From SW-9-67-25 sp964623735 (GTDB taxonomy: Archaea; Halobacteriota; Halobacteria; Halobacteriales; Haloarculaceae), in assembly GCA_964623735.1 (NCBI GenBank), contig CAZUVE010000118.1:1-8636 (forward strand): 8,636 nt of DNA. The letters run 5' to 3'. Numbering within the stretch: the first letter of the stretch is position 1; each line of letters begins with the position of its first letter. Position numbers and translations under genes: made by a program. The notes under the pieces were generated by a model that was not told the origin of the DNA, ran no database searches, and saw nothing but the letters and a program-made list of their open reading frames with translations. This document shows positions 1 through 5,999 of the stretch, one piece after another.

Positions 1-139
1 TCGCGGTCTTCGTCCCGCCATCCGTCGAGACGCCGATGTCGATTTCGTCCCACTGTTCGAACTCCGCCCTTGTTTCGTCCAGGCTCTTGATCGGAACGAG
101 CCCCTCGTCGGTCGACACCAGCGAGTTCTCCTCGACACA
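1..139 (-). other. Intein 2 in NrdJ: N-terminal 46 residues, truncated by the window edge
   Basis: After the conserved extein segment NHNTTTIAPTG, the family is expected to continue with Thr-Thr-Ser-Met. Instead the frame reads CVEENSLVSTDEGLVPIKSL, a typical intein block A with Cys1 at 137-139. The insertion point is therefore PTG|T, with a Thr expected as the +1 nucleophile. Only 46 residues are inside the window, so I cannot tell whether this is a mini-intein or carries a homing endonuclease. The expected Thr comes from knowledge of haloarchaeal NrdJ proteins, not from this sequence. Confidence 0.88.
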
Positions 140-2485
140 GCCAGTCGGCGCGATTGTCGTGGTGTTGTGGTTGCGGATGGGGAACCCCTCTTTCCAGTCG
201 TCGGCGTCGAGTCCCGTCTGGTGTTCGAACCACTCCGCGTAGGCGGTGGGGTCGGCGTACTTGGAGTTGTCCCACTCCGCGAACGTCCCCCGTTCGGTGG
301 CGAGTTCGTGGCTCGTCCACTTCGAGTGGCGGTTGATGTGGGTCATCAACTGGCGGGCGACCTCGTTTGCGGGCTCGCTGCCGTACTTCATGCCGAGCTG
401 GATGTACAGCTGTGCCAGGCCCATGATCCCGAGGCCGATCTTGCGCATCTCCCGGACGGTCTGTTCGATCTCGTCGACCGGGAAGTCGGACATCGTAACC
501 ACGTTCTCGAGGAAGCGCGTCCCGAGTTCGATCCGGCGGTCGAACTCCTCCCAGTCGATGGCCGCCTCGAGGAACGCCTCGACGGCCTCCCCGGTCGGGT
601 CGTCGCCGGCGAACTGCCCGGACCAGACCCGCCAGTCGGGTGCGTCCTCGGCGGCGAGCGTCGAGAGGTTGATGTGGCCGAGGTTGCAGGCCTCGTACTC
701 CTCGAGGGGTTGCTCCCCGCAGTTCGCGACGCTGACGCAGGGACCGTCCCCGTCCCGGTCGGTGACCGCGAGGTAGTTGTGGTGGTCGTCGACGGTGATG
801 TTGTAGACCGCCGCGGATCCGGCGTCGGTTACCGACGAGACGGTCAGCTGTTCCGAGACAGTTTCTGAGACACCGCCGGCCGGGACGCCGATCGCCGAGG
901 TGCCGACAATCGTCTCCCCCGCGGAGAGATTGCCCGCCTCGACGTATCCGTCCGGCGTCCAGATCTCGTGGTCCGGTGTGCACCTGAGCGTTGCGCCCTC
1001 GTGGGTCTCGACGGACACGAGATCGGCCTCGGCGCGGGTGCGTCGCGGGTTCCGGCCGATGCTGACGGCCAGTTCGCCGGTTTCGCTGTCCCGACAGAGC
1101 ACGCGGACGTCCTGCCCGTTCTCGGCTAACGTTTCGAGGGTTTCAGTCGTTCCGCCGGCGAGAGTAATCTCGGTGTCGCCGGTCACACAGGGGTTGGTCG
1201 CCAGGATGCGGTGGTCGGGATGCTCGTCGACGTCGAAGGAGTGTTGATCGTTGACCCGTTCGAGGTAGATCACGCCGGGTTCGCCGTTCTCGTGGGCGCC
1301 CTCGACGATGTGCTCCCAGATCTTCTCGGCGGGGACCGACAGGACCTCCCCGACCTCGACGTGTTCGCCGAGGCCGAACATCTCGTACAGTTCGCTCGTC
1401 TGCTCGGTCGCGACGTGCGGGTCGCCCGTGCGCGGATTGGTGAACGTGTACTCCTCGCCGGCCTTGACAGCGTCCATGAACTCGTGGGTGACGCCGACCG
1501 AGATGTTGAAATTCGAGAGGTGACCCTCGACGGCGTTGCGGAGGTGCTCTGGGACGCGGCCCTCGTCGTCGATCAACTCGCGGGCCTCCGCAAGCGCCTC
1601 GGCGAAGGAGTTGTGCGTGAAGTCGTCCGGATCGTTCAGGCGGAGCGTGTTCGCCAGCGAGACGTCCTTGTTCTTGGCGTGGATGAACTGGATGACGTCC
1701 GGATGGGAGACGCGCATCACGCTCATCTGGGCCCCGCGGCGGGCGCCGCCCTGGGCGATAGTTTCACACAGCTGATCGTACGTCCGCATAAAGGTTATCG
1801 GTCCACTGGCAATTCCGCCGGTCGATCCGACGGAGTCTCCGTAGGGACGTAATTGCCAGAAAGCATATCCGCAGCCGCCACCGCTCTGGAACACCTCCGC
1901 GGCGTTCTTGGCTGTTTCGTGGATATCTGTTATATCATCGTCGGGAGACATGACAAAACACGCAGATAGTTGCTGGAGTTCGTCCCCGGCGTTCATGAGC
2001 GTCGGACTGTTCGGCATAAACGAGAGGTCCTCCATCGCGTTCTGGAACACCCCGGCCATCTCCTCGACGTGTTCGCGGACGGTCTCGGGCAGTTCCGGGA
2101 CAACCGTCTCGTAGGCGAACTTGTTGACGTTGTACTCGGAGAGCGTCGTCTCGGCGTCGTCGACGACAGTGGTCCCGCTGCCGAACACTTCCTCGGCGAG
2201 TTCGTCCCGACGGGGATGGTCGGGCTTGAGCTGGTCGGGCGTGACCGGTACCTCGACGCCCTCGTTCCGTGCCTCGAAAACCGCCTCCGCGAGGGCGATG
2301 TTCTTCGCGACCCGCTCGAACAGTTCTTCCTGGTCCTCGGCGACGTTCCCGTCGGCGTCCTTGCGGAGATACCGGGCCGGCAGAATGTTGTAGTAGGCGT
2401 TGTCGGTGAGTCGCTCCGCCAGGGTGTCGCCGTCGGTGCGCTTTATCGGCAGTGTGACCTCGCCCGCGCCGACTTCCTCGCTCAT
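1..2485 (-). CDS. nrdJ: Class II (B12-dependent) ribonucleotide reductase, intein-containing, 3' end outside window
   Basis: This enzyme reduces ribonucleotides to deoxyribonucleotides in the cytoplasm, using adenosylcobalamin to start a cysteine thiyl radical. The reading frame is open from ATG at 2485 to the left edge (828 codons). Visible motifs are FMPNSPTLMNAG, LSACFV (redox Cys176), GGARRGAQM, and, after intein removal, NPCGE (Asn431, radical Cys433, Glu435) and EAC (redox Cys444). The radical and second redox cysteines are 11 residues apart, as in Thermotoga NrdJ. Residues near SVGSTGGIASGPITF also match the family. The extein is split by inteins at 722-1189 and from 139 leftward. About 626 extein residues are visible; the remaining C-terminal part and the end of intein 2 lie outside. 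The start is supported by GGGGTGA six bases upstream. No class I small subunit is nearby, fitting class II. Family identity is certain; the missing 3' end prevents checking the C-terminal cysteines. Confidence 0.96.
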   Translation of the reverse strand, partial: MSEEVGAGEVTLPIKRTDGDTLAERLTDNAYYNILPARYLRKDADGNVAEDQEELFERVAKNIALAEAVFEARNEGVEVPVTPDQLKPDHPRRDELAEEVFGSGTTVVDDAETTLSEYNVNKFAYETVVPELPETVREHVEEMAGVFQNAMEDLSFMPNSPTLMNAGDELQQLSACFVMSPDDDITDIHETAKNAAEVFQSGGGCGYAFWQLRPYGDSVGSTGGIASGPITFMRTYDQLCETIAQGGARRGAQMSVMRVSHPDVIQFIHAKNKDVSLANTLRLNDPDDFTHNSFAEALAEARELIDDEGRVPEHLRNAVEGHLSNFNISVGVTHEFMDAVKAGEEYTFTNPRTGDPHVATEQTSELYEMFGLGEHVEVGEVLSVPAEKIWEHIVEGAHENGEPGVIYLERVNDQHSFDVDEHPDHRILATNPCVTGDTEITLAGGTTETLETLAENGQDVRVLCRDSETGELAVSIGRNPRRTRAEADLVSVETHEGATLRCTPDHEIWTPDGYVEAGNLSAGETIVGTSAIGVPAGGVSETVSEQLTVSSVTDAGSAAVYNITVDDHHNYLAVTDRDGDGPCVSVANCGEQPLEEYEACNLGHINLSTLAAEDAPDWRVWSGQFAGDDPTGEAVEAFLEAAIDWEEFDRRIELGTRFLENVVTMSDFPVDEIEQTVREMRKIGLGIMGLAQLYIQLGMKYGSEPANEVARQLMTHINRHSKWTSHELATERGTFAEWDNSKYADPTAYAEWFEHQTGLDADDWKEGFPIRNHNTTTIAPTGCVEENSLVSTDEGLVPIKSLDETRAEFEQWDEIDIGVSTDGGTKTA
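722..1189 (-). other. Intein 1 in NrdJ: 156-residue mini-intein at the radical-cysteine site
   Basis: This in-frame protein-splicing element interrupts the extein as ATNP|CGEQPL. It begins with Cys1 in CVTGDTEITLAGG (block A). Block B is TPDH (Thr71-His74). Block F is VYNITVDDHHNYL (about residues 128-140). The last residue is Asn156, and the +1 extein residue is Cys. At 156 residues it has the size of a bare splicing domain: the stretch between blocks B and F is too short for a LAGLIDADG homing endonuclease, and no such motif is visible. The +1 nucleophile is the thiyl-radical cysteine of the reductase, so the enzyme cannot be active before splicing. The junction reads VSVAN|C, with Ala where most inteins have His before the terminal Asn. 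One Leu codon is TTA, rare in haloarchaea. Boundaries follow from extein continuity and are firm; splicing activity is inferred. Confidence 0.93.
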
Positions 2486-2491
2486 GCGCGG

Positions 2492-2498
2492 TCACCCC
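2492..2498 (-). promoter_or_regulatory. Shine-Dalgarno sequence of nrdJ
   Basis: On the minus strand GGGGTGA lies six bases before the ATG at 2485. It matches the GGTGA core complementary to the 3' end of archaeal 16S rRNA. It fixes the nrdJ start and implies a transcript with a 5' leader rather than a leaderless one. Confidence 0.75.
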
Positions 2499-2707
2499 GA
2501 CCGGCTGTCAGTCGTGCGATACTCCGTCGCTTGCGTTTTCCAATTCCTATCATCTGTATCGAAATTTCCGTTGTATTCGGACGCTGATAACCCATTTGTC
2601 TCCGTATTTCCGTACCTCTGTATCGGTGTCGGAACTCTGTTACTCTCGGCCGGATCCCGCCGGACGTCCGGGGTAATGGTCCGAACAAAAATCACGAGAC
2701 GGAACAT

Positions 2708-2713
2708 CTTAAG
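2708..2713 (-). promoter_or_regulatory. Candidate TATA box for nrdJ
   Basis: CTTAAG, in the context GAAGCTTAAGATG on the minus strand, resembles haloarchaeal TATA boxes. It sits inside the spacer of the GGTCCGA/TCGGACC inverted repeat. If used, transcription would start near 2684, leaving a 5' leader of about 200 bases before nrdJ. The core is palindromic, so direction cannot be decided from it, and other AT-rich positions nearer the gene are possible. Confidence 0.25.
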
Positions 2714-2825
2714 CTTCATCGGACCGCAGTGAAAGTGAAAGTGGTCTGCCGTCGGCCCGGTGCTGTCGTTCGGTTTCCCAGTAGAAGCAGAGGGGGGTTT
2801 CGGGTGGAGATTCCGGGCCACGAGG

Positions 2826-2832
2826 CTTATAC
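2826..2832 (+). promoter_or_regulatory. TATA box of the 67-residue membrane gene (leaderless)
   Basis: CTTATAC is centred about 26 bases before the ATG at 2855. In haloarchaea the start site usually lies 25-27 bases from the TATA centre, so the transcript should begin at or next to the ATG. No Shine-Dalgarno sequence precedes that ATG, which fits a leaderless mRNA. Confidence 0.6.
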
Positions 2833-2854
2833 CGCCCCCGGTCGAGGCTCAGAT

Positions 2855-3058
2855 ATGAGACTGCTCGCGACAGCCCTGGCGCTGGGACCGCTCGGGTCGC
2901 CGCCCGGAATCGTCGTCACGCTGGTACTGCTCGCGCTGGTGATCCTCGTCGGGCGGTTCGTGCTCGCGCTGGCCTGGCGGCTGGTGCTGATTGCGCTGAC
3001 TGCGCTCGCGGTCCTGTGGATCCTCGCGGCGCTCGGGTTCAGCGTCGGCGTGTTCTGA
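2855..3058 (+). CDS. Small hydrophobic membrane protein, 67 residues, function unknown
   Basis: The protein starts MRLLATALALGPLG and is almost entirely hydrophobic. One membrane segment covers about residues 19-38 (IVVTLVLLALVILVGRFVLA). A second covers about 41-64 and is followed by a short GVF tail. A lone Arg and the Ala-Trp-Arg at the middle would form the turn. I chose the ATG at 2855 over an in-frame ATG at 2729, because the TATA box at 2826-2832 sits at leaderless spacing and the extra 42 residues would be basic and unlike the rest. Its TGA ends at 3058, directly abutting the trpG stop codon on the other strand. I do not recognise the family. That it is a real gene rests on the promoter, length and haloarchaea-like codon use. 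Confidence 0.65.
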   Translation: MRLLATALALGPLGSPPGIVVTLVLLALVILVGRFVLALAWRLVLIALTALAVLWILAALGFSVGVF

Positions 3059-3730
3059 CTACGCCTGCCGGAGGAAGTTCCGGATGACGTCGTGACCGAC
3101 CGCCGTCAGCACGCTCTCCGGGTGGAACTGGACGCACTCGATGGGGTACTCGCGGTGGCGGATGCCCATGACGAGTTCCTCGCTGCCGGCGTCGGTCCGC
3201 GCGGTCACCTCGAAACAGTCGGGGACGTCGGTGGCGATCAGGGAGTGGTAGCGCCCGCCCTGGAACCCCTGATCGAGCCCCCGGTAGACGCCCTGCCCGT
3301 CGTGTTCGATGGCGAAGGCCTTGCCGTGGACCGGTTCGGGGGCCCGCCCGACTTCGCCGCCGTAGGCGTAGACCGCCGCCTCCAGCCCCAGGCAGACGCC
3401 CAGCGTCGGCACCTCGGGGCTGACCTCCCGGAGCACGTCGGTCGTCACGCCGACGTCGCGGTCGTTCTTCGGGTGGCCGGGCCCGGGCGAGATGACGATT
3501 GCGTCCGGGTCGACAGCCTCTATTTCCCCGAGGTCAGTCGTGTTGCGAACCACCTCTGTCCGGGCGTGTTCGCTGACGTACTCCACGAGGTTGTAGGTGA
3601 ACGAGTCGAAGTTGTCGACAAAGAGGACGCGCTTCGTATCGCTCGGTCCCGCTGGGACGTCGCCGGTCCGGGTCGCGCTGTCCGGGCTGTCGGTCCCTAC
3701 GGCCTCCTCGCCGCCCTCGCTGGAACTCAT
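3059..3730 (-). CDS. trpG: Anthranilate synthase component II (glutamine amidotransferase)
   Basis: This 223-residue class I glutamine amidotransferase supplies ammonia to TrpE for making anthranilate from chorismate. Family motifs are VDNFDSFTYNLVEY (about 38-51), the SPGPG loop (81-85), nucleophile Cys113 in GVCLGLE, and His203 and Glu205 in FHPESVLT. About 33 polar, acidic residues precede the core and look disordered. The elbow reads GVCLGLE where most TrpG proteins have GVCLGHQ. The ATG overlaps the trpE stop as ATGA, so it is the last gene of trpDFEG and probably translationally coupled to trpE. GGAGG lies ten bases upstream but inside a small hairpin (3733-3745). The TAG stop abuts the stop of the convergent membrane gene. 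A role in p-aminobenzoate synthesis is possible for such proteins, but the operon argues for tryptophan. Confidence 0.95.
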   Translation of the reverse strand: MSSSEGGEEAVGTDSPDSATRTGDVPAGPSDTKRVLFVDNFDSFTYNLVEYVSEHARTEVVRNTTDLGEIEAVDPDAIVISPGPGHPKNDRDVGVTTDVLREVSPEVPTLGVCLGLEAAVYAYGGEVGRAPEPVHGKAFAIEHDGQGVYRGLDQGFQGGRYHSLIATDVPDCFEVTARTDAGSEELVMGIRHREYPIECVQFHPESVLTAVGHDVIRNFLRQA

Positions 3731-5349
3731 CGGGAGGCTTCCTCCGGGACCGCGTCGGCGGCCCCGGGCGCAGTGCCGTCCTCGACACGATCGAGGGCCG
3801 CGAGCACGCCGTCCATCTTCTTCTCGGTCTCCTCGTACTCCGCGGCGGGGTCACTGTCGGCGACGACACCTGCGCCGGCCCGGACGGTTATGCGCTGGGG
3901 AGCGTCCCCGCCGTCGAGATCCTCGACGGTGCCGGTCCGGATGACGATCGCAAAGTCGGCGTCACCCTGCCAGGAGACGTAGCCGAGGCCGCCGCCGTAG
4001 GGTCCCCGGGGTGTCCGTTCGAGGTCGTCGATGATCTCCATCGCGCGGATCTTCGGCGCGCCCGAGAGCGTCCCCGCCGGGAAGGCCGCCCGCACTGCGT
4101 CGAAGGGGTCGTACTCCCCGGCGAGCGTCCCTGTCACCGTCGACTCGATGTGCTGGACGTGGCTGTACTTAAGAACGTTCATGAACTCCACGACGCGGAC
4201 GCTCCCGGCTTCCGTGACGCGCCGGACGTCGTTGCGCGCCAGGTCGACGAGCATCGTGTGCTCGGCCCGCTCCTTGCCGTCGGCGAGCATCTCGCCGGCC
4301 AGCCGGCGGTCCTCGACGGGGCTGGACCCCCGGGGACAGGTGCCGGCGATGGGGTTCGAGACCACGCGCCTGTTGCCCACCGACACCAGCGTCTCCGGGC
4401 TCGCGCCCACGATAGTCAGGTCGTCGTAGGCCAGCAGGTACATGTACGGCGAGGGGTTGACCTCGCGCAGCGCCTCGTAGAAGCCCAGCGAATCGACCTC
4501 GCCGTACAGCTCCCGCGTCCGCGAGACGACACCCTGGTAGATGTCGCCGCTGTAGACGTGTTCCTTGGCACGTTCGACGGCGGCCTCGTAGTCCTCGCGG
4601 GGGCCGGCCTCCTCGCGGTCCCGCCGGAAGCCGCCGGTCTCGGGCGGGGAGGCGTCTGCGAGCAGACCGGCAACCCGCCCGGCCTCGGCGGCGAGGGTGT
4701 CGTAGCGCGCGCCGGCGTCCTCGCCCTCGCGCAGGACCGGCGTGAACACCAGCGAGACGCGGTCCTCGGCGTGGTCGAACGCCAGCGTCCGGGTCGTGAG
4801 GACGAACTGTGCGTCCGGAAACCGCGAGTCGGGCCGCTCCAGACCGACCTCGTCGAGCCAGAGGTCGTAGACCGCGTCGTAGGAGAGAAATCCGACCAGT
4901 CCGCCGTCGAGGCGCTGGCGCTCGCCCTCGGGAAACCCCCGCAGGTCGGCGTCGGGTAGAACGGCGCGCAGACTGTCGAGCGTGTCCCCGCCGTTGGGCG
5001 AGAGGAGGTCCGCGTAGCGATCGTTCAGGACCTCGACCTCGGTCCCGTCGGGGTCGACGGTCACGACCGCCTCGGGGTCGGAGCCCACGAACGAGAAGCG
5101 TGCGTGGCGGTCCTCCTTCGTCGGCGCGAACGCGCCGTCGGGGTCGCTGGAGGCCACCTTCTCTGCGCTCTCCAGGAGAAAGGTGTACTCGCCGGCCTCT
5201 GCGTCGGTCGTCCGGCCGGTCAGCGCGGCGTACGCAGCCAGTGGTTCGACCCCTGTCTCGACGTCGGCGACGGTCCGGACCACGGCCGGCCGGTCGCCGG
5301 ACGCACGCTCGACGAACGTCTCCCGGTCGACGGCCAGCGCGTCGCTCAC
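3727..5349 (-). CDS. trpE: Anthranilate synthase component I
   Basis: This 540-residue subunit converts chorismate to anthranilate with ammonia from TrpG, the first committed step of tryptophan synthesis. The N-terminal part carries LLES (58-61), the tryptophan-binding motif of feedback-inhibited TrpE. The chorismate-binding domain covers about 250-515. It shows PIAGTCPRG (333-341), EHTMLVDLARND (363-374), KYSHVQHIES (394-403), PAGTLSGAPK (424-433), YGGGLGY (451-457) and EYEETEKKM (504-512). The start is GTG at 5349, overlapping the trpF stop as GTGA, with GGGGGTG five bases upstream. The frame stays open further upstream to 6075, but that part is antisense-like Arg-rich sequence lying over trpF. 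Length and motifs fit TrpE rather than PabB, given the LLES motif and operon. PIAGTCPRG has Cys where many relatives have Arg. Feedback inhibition is inferred. Confidence 0.96.
   Translation of the reverse strand: MSDALAVDRETFVERASGDRPAVVRTVADVETGVEPLAAYAALTGRTTDAEAGEYTFLLESAEKVASSDPDGAFAPTKEDRHARFSFVGSDPEAVVTVDPDGTEVEVLNDRYADLLSPNGGDTLDSLRAVLPDADLRGFPEGERQRLDGGLVGFLSYDAVYDLWLDEVGLERPDSRFPDAQFVLTTRTLAFDHAEDRVSLVFTPVLREGEDAGARYDTLAAEAGRVAGLLADASPPETGGFRRDREEAGPREDYEAAVERAKEHVYSGDIYQGVVSRTRELYGEVDSLGFYEALREVNPSPYMYLLAYDDLTIVGASPETLVSVGNRRVVSNPIAGTCPRGSSPVEDRRLAGEMLADGKERAEHTMLVDLARNDVRRVTEAGSVRVVEFMNVLKYSHVQHIESTVTGTLAGEYDPFDAVRAAFPAGTLSGAPKIRAMEIIDDLERTPRGPYGGGLGYVSWQGDADFAIVIRTGTVEDLDGGDAPQRITVRAGAGVVADSDPAAEYEETEKKMDGVLAALDRVEDGTAPGAADAVPEEASR
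3733..3745 (-). promoter_or_regulatory. Hairpin covering the trpG Shine-Dalgarno sequence
   Basis: On the minus strand GGAGG-AAG-CCTCC forms a five-pair GC stem with a three-base loop, two bases before the trpG ATG. The GGAGG is the only good Shine-Dalgarno match for trpG, so the stem would hide it. It lies in the last codons of trpE, where a terminating ribosome would open it. This suggests coupled translation of the two subunits. The pairing is seen in the sequence; its effect is inferred. Confidence 0.45.
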
Positions 5350-5999
5350 GCCGACACCCCCGCGGTCCGGTCCGCCGCGCGGCGGGCGCTCGCGACGAAC
5401 GCCTGCACGGCGCCGTGGTCTTTGACCCCGCCCTCGCGCTCGACGCCGCTTGCGGTGTCGACGCCGTACGGGTCGACCGTCTCCACCGCCTCGGCGACGT
5501 TCCCGGGGGTGAGCCCGCCGGCCAGCACGACGGGAACACCGAGGTCCGCGACGGCCTCGCGGGTCCGTTCCCAGTCGACCGTCTCGCCGGTGCCGCCGCC
5601 TCCCGAGTCGCCGACAGAGTCGACCAGCAGCGCGTCGGCGGCGTCGGCGTAGGCCGCCAGGTCGGCGTCCGGGCCGACGGCCGCGAGGACGTCTGCCCCG
5701 ACACGCTCGCGGAGGCCGGCGACCAGCGGCGGGTTGAGCGACCCGTGAACCTGGATCGTGTCCGTGCCGACCCGCTCGTGTAGCGCGACGGCCTCCTGGA
5801 CGGCGTCGGGCATCGTCACCAGGACCGTCGTCACGAACGGCGGGACACCCGCGACGAGTTCGCGTGCCCGGGCGGGCGATATCTCCCGCGGGGTGTCGAC
5901 GGGGACGTCGACGACGAACCCGAGCGCGTCCGCGCCCGCCCCGACGGCGGCGTCGCGGTCGGGTTCGCGCCCGAGGCCGCAGATCTTGATCCGGGTCAT
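5346..5999 (-). CDS. trpF: Phosphoribosylanthranilate isomerase
   Basis: This 217-residue TIM-barrel enzyme catalyses the Amadori rearrangement of phosphoribosylanthranilate to the deoxyribulose phosphate form, the third step of the pathway. The family start is clear: Cys7 in KICG (general base) and Asp127 in ALLVDS (general acid). The phosphate-binding loops GGLTPGNV (161-168) and GVDTASGVE (179-187) are also present. The length is usual for the family. Its ATG overlaps the trpD stop as ATGA, with GGAG seven bases upstream, and its TGA overlaps the trpE GTG. A Gly-rich insert (about 132-138) follows the Asp127 loop and looks like a flexible surface segment. Substrate and role are secure from motifs and operon position. 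Confidence 0.96.
   Translation of the reverse strand: MTRIKICGLGREPDRDAAVGAGADALGFVVDVPVDTPREISPARARELVAGVPPFVTTVLVTMPDAVQEAVALHERVGTDTIQVHGSLNPPLVAGLRERVGADVLAAVGPDADLAAYADAADALLVDSVGDSGGGGTGETVDWERTREAVADLGVPVVLAGGLTPGNVAEAVETVDPYGVDTASGVEREGGVKDHGAVQAFVASARRAADRTAGVSA

Larger units (their letters stand above)
2486..2854. other. Gene-free region between nrdJ and the 67-residue membrane gene
   Basis: No reading frame here looks coding: the longest ones give basic or low-quality proteins unlike the acidic haloarchaeal neighbours. The stretch 2520-2720 is visibly less GC-rich than the genes. It holds the octamer CTGTATCG twice (2554-2561 and 2618-2625), a perfect 12-base palindrome CCGGACGTCCGG (2660-2671), and a perfect 7-base inverted repeat GGTCCGA/TCGGACC (2678-2684 and 2719-2725). 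It also holds a period-6 tandem AGTGAA (2728-2743, under three copies). The promoters of nrdJ (leftward) and of the membrane gene (rightward) must lie here. Confidence 0.7.

Noticed and set aside
167..868. Plus-strand open frame of 233 codons
   Set aside because: It is the antisense of nrdJ and its intein; in GC-rich haloarchaeal DNA the complementary strand is often open. The nrdJ motifs on the minus strand are decisive.
1211..1852. Plus-strand open frame of 213 codons
   Set aside because: Antisense of the nrdJ extein, with no recognisable domain.
2482..2688. 68-codon minus-strand frame whose stop overlaps the nrdJ ATG as ATGA
   Set aside because: The arrangement looks operon-like, but the product is strongly basic, low in GC at third positions and has no Shine-Dalgarno support; the overlap arises readily because nrdJ starts ATGAGC.
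2492..2821. 109-codon minus-strand frame upstream of nrdJ
   Set aside because: It spans the palindromes and the promoter of the opposite gene, and shows no haloarchaeal amino-acid bias.
2729..2854. Upstream in-frame start for the 67-residue membrane gene
   Set aside because: It would include the TATA box in the coding sequence and add a basic, non-hydrophobic segment.
3092..3982. Plus-strand open frame of 296 codons
   Set aside because: Antisense of trpG and the end of trpE, both firmly identified.
4169..5704. Minus-strand open frame of 511 codons
   Set aside because: Out-of-frame shadow of trpE and trpF; very Arg- and Pro-rich, unlike haloarchaeal proteins.
4150..5783. Plus-strand open frames of 269 and 324 codons
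   Set aside because: Antisense of trpE and trpF, Arg-rich, no motifs.
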